Source: an uncultured Ruminococcus sp.
Lineage (GTDB): Bacteria; Bacillota; Clostridia; Oscillospirales; Ruminococcaceae
Reading direction: 5' to 3'
Assembly: GCA_947175975.1 (NCBI GenBank)
Contig: CAMWOX010000049.1
Location: 1-9,719 of the forward strand
Length of the DNA stretch: 9,719 nucleotides
Every line of letters begins with the position of its first letter. Position 1 is the first letter of the stretch. The notes beneath the pieces are model-generated. The model was given only the letters and a program-made list of their open reading frames with translations. It was not told where the DNA came from and ran no database searches. Made by a program: the position numbers and the translations under genes. Of this stretch, positions 1 through 5,568 are shown piece by piece.

Positions 1-95
1 TTTTAGTTTTCTTATTTCATTTCACTTGGATTAGTTAGACTTTTGCTCTTCTCTATATAAAATTTTTTTCTTATTTCTAAGTTTTTATAGAATTG

Positions 96-110
96 TTTTA
101 ACTGTTAAAA
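96..110. repeat. perfect AT-rich palindrome downstream of the small lipoprotein gene
   Basis: TTTTAAC-T-GTTAAAA has perfect 7-base arms around a single base, about 20 bases after the lipoprotein stop codon. On the minus strand no U-run follows, so a standard intrinsic terminator is not well supported. It could be a weak terminator or a protein-binding site. Apart from it I see nothing identifiable in bases 1-129, which are very AT-rich. Confidence 0.3.
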
Positions 111-129
111 GCCTTGTGACCTTATGCTT

Positions 130-765
130 TCATTCGTTGACGATAGTAATTTTATCTATCTTAGCATCATGAGAGTAGAAACCAATAGACTTGTTTTCAG
201 CTATTTTATATTGATAATAACAAGAGCCGGTTTCTTCATTATTGCTTTCATTATCCGGCTTGCCGAATGCTTCTGTTACGCATTCCATAGTATCACCAAT
301 AAAAATATTTCCTATACCACAGTCACTTCCGGCATCTTTAATGCCATCAATGATAAGATGAATATAAAGCGTAGAAGCTATTTTGTCATCCATTATTTTT
401 TCCTCTTGTCGATATATCACTTGTCCAATTTCCTTGTTATCATAACTGATACAATAGTAAGCTTCTGTATTTTCAGGATTTACGAGGAATCTTTCATAAG
501 AATAACCATTTCCCCAATCTTCCAGTTTGCCGGGTACTTCCACTTGTTTTCCGTTAATCGTAATATTTTTGCATAATTTTTCAAAGATTTCTTCATTGAA
601 TATGCCATGATAGGCAGGATCATCAGCAGATTGAGATACACTTACAGAAGATGATATATCCGGCTCAGTGTCAGCAGTTTTTACGCCGCATCCTGCAAGA
701 AATAGCATTCCTATAGGTAATCCCAAAATTATTTTTACAGTGTTATTTTTCATATAAAACAACAT
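130..765 (-). CDS. small secreted lipoprotein, function unknown
   Basis: A 211-residue predicted lipoprotein. The start is supported by AAGGAG five bases before the ATG; a second ATG (Met5) lies 17 bases from that site and is less likely. A hydrophobic stretch at residues 10-25 ends in the lipobox L-A-G-C with the lipidated Cys at 26. A Ser/Asp/Thr-rich linker (about 30-55) follows. Residues 55-125 contain an 'NITING..VEVP' segment, seen in my recollection in many clostridial lipoproteins of unknown role. Residues 148-211 contain 'IGNIFIGDTMECVTEAFGKP', which resembles the G-x-T-x-x-x-V-x-x-x-x-G-x-P pattern of SmpA/OmlA/BLIP-like folds; that fold assignment is inference. It is likely anchored on the outer face of the membrane. 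It lies downstream of the orphan module copy and I see no clear promoter, so its transcription is uncertain. No enzymatic motif is visible. Confidence 0.85.
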   Translation of the reverse strand: MLFYMKNNTVKIILGLPIGMLFLAGCGVKTADTEPDISSSVSVSQSADDPAYHGIFNEEIFEKLCKNITINGKQVEVPGKLEDWGNGYSYERFLVNPENTEAYYCISYDNKEIGQVIYRQEEKIMDDKIASTLYIHLIIDGIKDAGSDCGIGNIFIGDTMECVTEAFGKPDNESNNEETGSCYYQYKIAENKSIGFYSHDAKIDKITIVNE

Positions 766-800
766 AGAAACTCCTTATAAATTGCTTCCTTGCTTATCCG

Positions 801-1408
801 GAATCAAAACAGAATATGCCAATCTTTGAAGGAGCTTATCGCCAACGGAGACTCCCCGCAATTTAATTTTGCAGCCGTGGGTCATTGGCAATATCTTCTA
901 TCTGAGCAAGCCACATTTCCATATCTACAATGCAACATGTTCCTGGTTCATCCACCTGGGCATAGACGATATGCTTTTCCAGATCATGCTCTGTTTCGAT
1001 CGGGAGAGACATATTGCCGTCCTCAAAGAAGTGGAAAACATTCAGACGTTTCAGACCCTGCATCTCCGGTTCATCCGGATAGCGGTTGAGAGTGTTGTCC
1101 CAGTATTCCTCTGCAATTTCAAACATGATCTTGATTCTGGTGATGCTACCTTCATCGTTGGAGGTGATCTCCGGAATCATGCCTAGAATCGTTTCATTCT
1201 GCATCACATTAGAATAACCACTTTCACTTACATATAGTGTTGCTGCTGCCATAGCCGTACCTTCTACTTCGATCGACATCTGATAGGGACTTTCTGTATT
1301 GTTGATAGAGTTGAATATATCATCATCCGCAGTATATGTCATTGTCACTGTATATTCCGCATCCGGTGTTCCGTGAGTGGCAGGGTTCAGAGGGTCAAGC
1401 TCTACTCT
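801..1408. repeat. 608-bp direct repeat, distal copy (DR-1)
   Basis: This block aligns without gaps to 2164-2771 at a constant offset of 1363. I counted about 28 mismatches by eye, or roughly 95% identity. It contains the C-terminal module of the 456-aa lipoprotein, its stop codon and 62 bp of 3' flank. Similarity stops sharply on both sides: before GAATCAAAAC at 801, and after CTACTCT at 1408. Clean ends and lack of gaps suggest a fairly recent segmental duplication. Confidence 0.93.
863..1408 (-). pseudogene. orphan C-terminal module, partial copy of the TSP3 lipoprotein gene
   Basis: This is a 5'-truncated copy of the last 181 residues (276-456) of the lipoprotein encoded at 2226-3596. 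The frame is intact with no internal stop. I see nine amino-acid substitutions, for example D to N, K to E, S to P and Y to C. The signal peptide, lipobox, middle domain and all five TSP3 loops are missing. The only in-frame start candidate near the break is a TTG at 1411 with no Shine-Dalgarno sequence, and the upstream frame meets TAA at 1430-1432 within seven codons. It is probably not translated as a secreted protein. It could be a silent donor cassette recombining with the full-length gene, or simply a decaying duplicate. Its frame preservation fits recent origin, selection or conversion. Confidence 0.8.
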
Positions 1409-1415
1409 CAAATTT

Positions 1416-1535
1416 TCACACAGTTGGCTTTAATCCTGCGTTTGTATCTCGTCGCTTTAGCCCTGCATTTAGGGTAAGGACTATATTCTCTATTGGCAAA
1501 TCACTTCCGACCAAATCCACGTGATTAATAGACAT
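1416..1535 (-). CDS. possible 39-aa ORF directly abutting the 156-aa gene
   Basis: An ATG at 1535-1533 directly follows the TGA of the 156-aa gene (TGAATG). The frame stays open for 39 codons to TGA at 1416-1418. The peptide begins MSINHVDLVGSDLPIENI and carries the pentapeptide NAGLK twice, nine residues apart, reflecting an imperfect 27-bp repeat in the DNA. There is no separate ribosome binding site, so translation would depend on coupling. I do not recognise it. It may be the fossil end of an inserted element or a chance reading frame between the cassette and the repeat. Confidence 0.25.
   Translation of the reverse strand: MSINHVDLVGSDLPIENIVLTLNAGLKRRDTNAGLKPTV
1427..1470. repeat. imperfect direct repeat, 17-bp units, 27-bp period
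   Basis: GCTTTAATCCTGCGTTT (1427-1443) and GCTTTAGCCCTGCATTT (1454-1470) match at 14 of 17 bases. They sit in the short spacer between the orphan module and the 156-aa gene, next to the sharp edge of the 608-bp repeat. They could be part of a small repetitive element at the junction. Confidence 0.4.
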
Positions 1536-2006
1536 TCAGTATCGTCCGCCCAACCTTAAGTTTAAAGCTTTGGCAAATCCTTCAAGATGATTGTCATCGG
1601 AGATAGATTGATATCCAAGGTCATTAAATTTAATGTGAATCGATGAATATATCGGCAGACCTTTATCATCAAATATAGAATAATCTTCATTATCACATTT
1701 GTGCACATCGAAATCCAAAGTCCATTTAGTAATCTTTATATAGGAAATAACCCCTCCTTGAGATTGATCTAAAATATTGTCAACTACTAATTTTAAGAAA
1801 GGTGAGTTTTCATATTTTTTAACATGTGGTCTTACTCTTTTTTCTTCTTCTATTTCATGTTCTTTATGATATCTTTCGAGTTTTCTTTTTTCTCTTGCAA
1901 CACTTTTTTTGATTCCTTGGTCAGCCCAAAACTCTGTAAGTTTTTGCAGAATTTTGCCTATAAGCCAACACGCAAAAAAGACAACAACAATAAATAAAAT
2001 AGTCAT
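1536..2006 (-). CDS. membrane-anchored protein of unknown function with basic coiled-coil segment
   Basis: A 156-residue protein I do not recognise. The start is supported by GAAGGA eight bases before the ATG, and by a candidate promoter about 34 bases upstream. Residues 2-20 (TILFIVVVFFACWLIG) form one hydrophobic helix without a lipobox or signal-peptidase site, suggesting an N-terminal membrane anchor. Residues 30-66 are dense in Lys, Arg and Glu (for example REKRKLERYHKEHEIEEEKR) and look like a charged helix or short coiled coil. Residues 67-156 form a small compact domain with WTLDFDVHKC, 'SIHIKFNDLGY' and a Gly-Arg-Tyr C-terminus. The positive charge after the helix fits a cytoplasmic C-terminal part by the positive-inside rule. 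It lies between the two copies of the 608-bp repeat and looks more AT-rich than the LRR genes, which fits an inserted cassette. A role as partner or immunity factor for the neighbouring module is speculation. Confidence 0.75.
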   Translation of the reverse strand: MTILFIVVVFFACWLIGKILQKLTEFWADQGIKKSVAREKRKLERYHKEHEIEEEKRVRPHVKKYENSPFLKLVVDNILDQSQGGVISYIKITKWTLDFDVHKCDNEDYSIFDDKGLPIYSSIHIKFNDLGYQSISDDNHLEGFAKALNLRLGGRY

Positions 2007-2039
2007 AGATACATTCCTTCAAATATAAAAATAAACAAA

Positions 2040-2068
2040 TCTATAGTAACCCCTACATCAGTCGTAAA
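2040..2068 (-). promoter_or_regulatory. candidate sigma-A promoter for the 156-aa gene
   Basis: On the minus strand TTTACG (2068-2063) and TATAGA (2045-2040) are separated by 17 bases, placing a start site about 30 bases before the ATG at 2006. A second possible pair lies upstream: TTGCAC (2139-2134), 17 bases, TATTTT (2116-2111). Either would give the cassette its own transcription, independent of the upstream lipoprotein operon. Confidence 0.45.
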
Positions 2069-2163
2069 TGTGTTCGTCTATGTTTTTTATTTTTTGAGAA
2101 AGACCCATACAAAATAACTTATTTATCTTGTTTGTGCAAAACGGCTATTTTAAGACATTTCTA

Positions 2164-2771
2164 GAATTAAAACAGAATATGCCGATCTTTGGAGGAGCTT
2201 ATCGCCAGCGGAGACTCGCCGCAATTTAGTTTTGCAGACGTGGGTCATTGGCAATATCTTCTAACTGAGCAAGCCACATTTCCATATCTACAATGCAATA
2301 TGTGCCTGGTTCATCCACCTCGGCATACACGATATGCTTTTCCAGATCATGCTCTGTGTCGATCGGGAGAGACATATTGCCGTCCTCAAAGAAGTGGAAA
2401 ACATTCAGACGTTTCAGACCCTGCATCTCCGGTTCATCCGGATAGCGGTTGAGAGTGTTGTCCCAGTATTCCTCTGCAATTTCAAACATGATCTTGATTC
2501 TGGTGATTCCGCCTTCATCGCTGGAGGTGATCTCCGAAATCATGCCCAGAATTGTTTCATTCTGCATCACATTAGAATAACCGCTTTTACTTACATATAG
2601 TGTTGCTGCTGCCATAGCTGTACCTTCTACTTCGATTGACATCTGATAGGGACTTTCTGTATCGTTGATGGAGTTGAATATATCATCATCCGCAGTATAT
2701 GTCATTGTCACTGTATATTCTGCGTCCGGTGTTCCGTGAGTGGCAGGGTTCAGAGGGTCAAGCTCTACTCT
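2164..2771. repeat. 608-bp direct repeat, proximal copy (DR-2)
   Basis: This is the partner of 801-1408, covering the 3' end of the full-length lipoprotein gene and 62 bp after its stop. Recombination between the copies would remove 1363 bp, including the 156-aa gene, or could reassort the C-terminal module. The stretch 2359-2507 is identical to 996-1144 over 149 bases, although the copies differ at about one base in 22 overall. Confidence 0.93.
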
Positions 2772-3596
2772 GGTTTCTATGCCGTCCGGAAGTCCGTCCT
2801 CATCCGTATCATATTCGAGCGGGTCGGTCTTATAGGTATATACTTCCTCATAGTCCGTCAGACCGTCATCATCGCTGTCCTCTGTGTATGGATATGTACC
2901 CGCTGCGATTTCCTCTGTATTGGTCAGTCCGTCCCCATCTGCATCCGCATCACCGTCCGGAACACCCTTTGTGACAGAATCATAGACCGTTGGATCTGTT
3001 CCGCAAAGAAATGCTTCTTCATAATCTGTCAGACCATCTCCGTCCGTATCCGGATTGTCAATCGCTGTTTCGTACATGATCTCCAGCATATCATTCAGCC
3101 CGTCACCATCTGTATCCGGAAGGGCAGCATAGTATTCTCCCTCTTCGTCCTTCTGGACGATCATGGTAAAGGATTCTTTGTAGGTATCATCCGGCTGCGC
3201 CTGTATGATCTTGAAATAACGGGTCTCAAAATTATCTGTGATCTCATAATCATATGTTTTATCTTCAGGCTGCAATAATGCAACAGTTTCAAAATCAACA
3301 TTATCCTCAGAGCTTTGCAGTTCCATTTCTCCTTCAAAGACATACTCCGTTGCCCACATAAAGGTAATTGTGTTTTCATAGACATCTGCATATGCCAGAA
3401 TATATTCCGATTGAATTTCTGTTTCTTTCTCCGTATCGGATTCAGTAGACTCTTCTTTCGTTTCTTTTATTGTTTCTAATTTTGATTCGGCGACAGACAG
3501 TCCCTCTGTTTCTGTTGCCTGTTCATCTTCTCTGATAGAACCACAGGCTGTGAGCGTCAGCAGTAATGCTGTCACTGCAATTAGACTTTTTTTCAT
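2226..3596 (-). CDS. Ca2+-binding TSP3-repeat lipoprotein with conserved C-terminal module
   Basis: A 456-residue predicted surface lipoprotein. The signal peptide (MKKSLIAVTALLLTLTAC) ends in lipobox L-T-A-C with lipidated Cys18. A Glu/Thr/Ser-rich linker covers about 22-63. Residues 64-150 look like a beta-sandwich of fibronectin type III kind. Five DxDxDGxxD calcium loops follow, starting near residues 161, 183, 218, 240 and 263, typical of thrombospondin type 3/EF-hand surface proteins. The C-terminal module (about 290-445) includes 'RLNVFHFFEDGNMSLPID' and 'VDEPGTYCIVDMEMWL'. From memory, similar modules in Ruminococcus-type proteins are often followed by a von Willebrand A domain; here the protein ends about 15 residues later. 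The gene starts 8 bases after the 146-aa gene's stop. The nearest Shine-Dalgarno-like GGAGGG is 18 bases from the ATG, so translation is probably coupled. It likely acts in adhesion or cell-surface assembly; no catalytic motif is visible. Confidence 0.9.
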   Translation of the reverse strand: MKKSLIAVTALLLTLTACGSIREDEQATETEGLSVAESKLETIKETKEESTESDTEKETEIQSEYILAYADVYENTITFMWATEYVFEGEMELQSSEDNVDFETVALLQPEDKTYDYEITDNFETRYFKIIQAQPDDTYKESFTMIVQKDEEGEYYAALPDTDGDGLNDMLEIMYETAIDNPDTDGDGLTDYEEAFLCGTDPTVYDSVTKGVPDGDADADGDGLTNTEEIAAGTYPYTEDSDDDGLTDYEEVYTYKTDPLEYDTDEDGLPDGIETRVELDPLNPATHGTPDAEYTVTMTYTADDDIFNSINDTESPYQMSIEVEGTAMAAATLYVSKSGYSNVMQNETILGMISEITSSDEGGITRIKIMFEIAEEYWDNTLNRYPDEPEMQGLKRLNVFHFFEDGNMSLPIDTEHDLEKHIVYAEVDEPGTYCIVDMEMWLAQLEDIANDPRLQN

Positions 3597-3604
3597 GATA
3601 AATT

Positions 3605-4045
3605 TTATAAATTGCCCTCCACCACAATAATAGATGTGTACTTAAGTGCTTTTTTTACCCATTCGAGAAAATCCGTCAAGAATATTTTTGTATCATCATC
3701 AACATGCGGCAAATCTCGCTCTATTTCCTCTATTATCCTGCACCAATCGTTTTTTCCGATCCAATTATCAAAACATACATCAAAAGCCAGTTCTAATGTT
3801 CCGTCAAACGCATCTTTAATAGGATATATTTTTTTGAAGTAGCCAAGCAAAAGTTCCCAATCTTGTTGATAGATTGTTAAAGGCGAAGTGTAACAATGCC
3901 ATTCTTCCGGCATGGGATTCCAATCAGGCGCATCAGAAATCCTAAGGGGATTAAAATCCAGACAGATCTTTTCCCCTTTTGGTGAATGCAACCTTAATTC
4001 CACATATTCTTGCTTTTCGCAATTATTTAGATCCAACCATACCAT
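3605..4045 (-). CDS. small acidic cytosolic protein, immunity-protein-like
   Basis: A 146-residue soluble protein without signal peptide or membrane segment. It is acidic and rich in aromatics, with a Trp-rich middle (DWNPMPEEWHCY at about 55-66) and a pattern 'FDVCFDNWIGKNDW..II.EIE..L' followed by 'FL.WV...L' and a C-terminal 'IIVVEGNL'. This composition and layout resemble small immunity proteins coded beside polymorphic toxins. That is a resemblance from memory, not a family match. The ATG lies 17 bases after the upstream LRR gene's stop, with AGGGAG 13 bases before it. The 456-aa lipoprotein starts 8 bases after its stop, so all three are probably cotranscribed. If the resemblance is real, the partner toxin is not obvious, since no nuclease-like toxin domain is visible in the neighbours. 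Confidence 0.8.
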   Translation of the reverse strand: MVWLDLNNCEKQEYVELRLHSPKGEKICLDFNPLRISDAPDWNPMPEEWHCYTSPLTIYQQDWELLLGYFKKIYPIKDAFDGTLELAFDVCFDNWIGKNDWCRIIEEIERDLPHVDDDTKIFLTDFLEWVKKALKYTSIIVVEGNL

Positions 4046-4062
4046 AATATTGCAATTTCTCC

Positions 4063-5568
4063 CTAGTTTTCATGATTTTCGGAATTTTCAGGCAGATTCA
4101 GGTCTTCCAGAATTTTTTGATATTGCTGATCTTCCGCTTTAATTTCGGATTCTTCCAGTGCTTCTTTTTCCTCCGGTGTCATTTGATTCTTCCGGATTAA
4201 TTTCACTAAAATGATTACAATCAAAATCAATATGGCAATCCCTGCAATAATTAGGATCAAAGAGAGAATGTTAATATTTGTATGTTTCTTGAATCCCTCG
4301 ATCTTTACCGGTACAGGATTCCCATTTTCGTCCGTTTCTGTTCCGTCCGTGTAGCCAAATGCATAGTCGCCGATTGTTTTGCAGTTTTTCGGAATCGTAA
4401 TTTCTTTCAGCGATTCACAGGCATAGAATACATAATCGCCCACACCACGGAGCGACTCCGGGAGTGTCACGCTTGTTAATGCTGTACAGTCCGCAAAGGC
4501 ATTTTCATAAAGAATTTCCAGACCCTCTGGCAGTGTGATTTCTTTCAGTGCGGTACAGTATTCAAATGCACCTGCACCGATGTATTTCAGACTTGCCGGG
4601 AACGTAATTTCTTCCAGATTCGGCGAAGAAAAAAATGCTGCATCATAAACCGTCACAACGCCGTCCGGAATCGTGAATGCAGTATCCTGCTTGCCGCATG
4701 GGTACGCATAGAGCGTTTCCTGATTGTCTTTATAGAGTACACCGTCCTGCACAGTATAAGTCGGATTGCCTTCTTCTACAAAATATTCTGAGAGGTTCAC
4801 ACAGCCCAGGAATGCAAGCGTTCCAAGATTTTCAAGCTGTGCCGGGACTGTAAATTCCTGAATGTTCACACAGCCGTAATATGCCGCTGAACCGAGCCCC
4901 GTCAGCGTGGACGGCAATTCCGCATTACTCACGGCATAACAGAATGCAAATGCATAATCCCCGATGGTCTCCAGACCCTCCGGGAGCTGTTCATAATCAA
5001 ACAAATTACAACTGTAGAATGCCGAAGAACCGATATTTTTCAGATCCTCCGGGAATGTGACGGATTGCAGACCAATGCAATTATAAAACAATCCCTCGGA
5101 AATATCTGTCAGATTTCCAGGAAGTTTGACTTCTGTCAGACTGGGACAATTGGCAAATGCATAGCGGTCAATGCGTTCCACACTATCCGGAACTTCAATT
5201 GCTTTCAGGGACGTACAATTCTGGAACGCCGATTCACCGATCACCCGGACATAACTGCCGATCTGGACATATTCCAGATCTTTACAGTCATAGAATGCAC
5301 CGTCTGCGATTTCCAGGATTTTTCTGCCGTTGGTTTCATCCGGCAGATTGACAGCAAGCGTTCCTGTATCGCAGGAATATAACATGACACCGCCGTCAAT
5401 ATATGCATATGTAAAAATACCCTCTGTGTAGGTCTCCAGTTCTGCATTTGTTTCTGCAACAGAATCCGGATTTTCTTCCGCAGATGCCGGAACTGCAATG
5501 CACAGGCAGTTCAGAATCACGCACAGAACTGTGATCCAGAGAAACAATTTATTTTTTAAATTTCTCAA
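4063..5568 (-). CDS. BspA-type LRR surface protein with C-terminal membrane anchor and long cytosolic tail
   Basis: A 501-residue LRR_5 (BspA-like) protein. It starts at a TTG (5568-5566) overlapping the upstream gene's TGA (TTGA), with AGGA about nine bases before it, so translation looks coupled. The signal peptide runs to residue 30 with a PASA signal-peptidase site. LRRs of about 23 residues (pattern I-G-x-x-A-F-x-x-C-x-x-L-x-x-I-x-x-P) fill about 85-405, broken at 260-300 by the island 'DGVLYKDNQETLYAYP' typical of BspA proteins. A hydrophobic helix at about 432-457 (SLILIIAGIAILILIVIIL) is followed by Lys/Arg and a 40-residue charged tail. Unlike its three neighbours it lacks the usual C-terminal cap (Y-x-G-T-x-A-x-x-Y-A) before the membrane helix. 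The ectodomain should face outside and bind protein or glycan ligands. No LPXTG motif is present. Confidence 0.92.
   Translation of the reverse strand: MRNLKNKLFLWITVLCVILNCLCIAVPASAEENPDSVAETNAELETYTEGIFTYAYIDGGVMLYSCDTGTLAVNLPDETNGRKILEIADGAFYDCKDLEYVQIGSYVRVIGESAFQNCTSLKAIEVPDSVERIDRYAFANCPSLTEVKLPGNLTDISEGLFYNCIGLQSVTFPEDLKNIGSSAFYSCNLFDYEQLPEGLETIGDYAFAFCYAVSNAELPSTLTGLGSAAYYGCVNIQEFTVPAQLENLGTLAFLGCVNLSEYFVEEGNPTYTVQDGVLYKDNQETLYAYPCGKQDTAFTIPDGVVTVYDAAFFSSPNLEEITFPASLKYIGAGAFEYCTALKEITLPEGLEILYENAFADCTALTSVTLPESLRGVGDYVFYACESLKEITIPKNCKTIGDYAFGYTDGTETDENGNPVPVKIEGFKKHTNINILSLILIIAGIAILILIVIILVKLIRKNQMTPEEKEALEESEIKAEDQQYQKILEDLNLPENSENHEN

Noticed and set aside
124..576. 150-aa plus-strand frame with hydrophobic segments
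   Set aside because: It is antisense to a lipoprotein with lipobox and strong ribosome site. AT-rich antisense frames often look hydrophobic.
801..862. Possible transposon-protein remnant on the plus strand (reads MPIFEGAYRQRRL)
   Set aside because: A faint likeness to TnpV-type proteins over about 14 residues, too short and without flanking mobile-element signs to support a call.
2205..2222. GCGG...CCGC hairpin just after the 456-aa lipoprotein stop
   Set aside because: The stem is only four bases and no U-run follows on the minus strand, so a terminator is not supported.
2736..3278. 180-aa plus-strand frame rich in Ile, Arg and Cys
   Set aside because: It lies antisense to the lipoprotein's TSP3 region, whose repetitive Asp/Gly codons keep the opposite strand open. 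It has no ribosome site and no recognisable domain.
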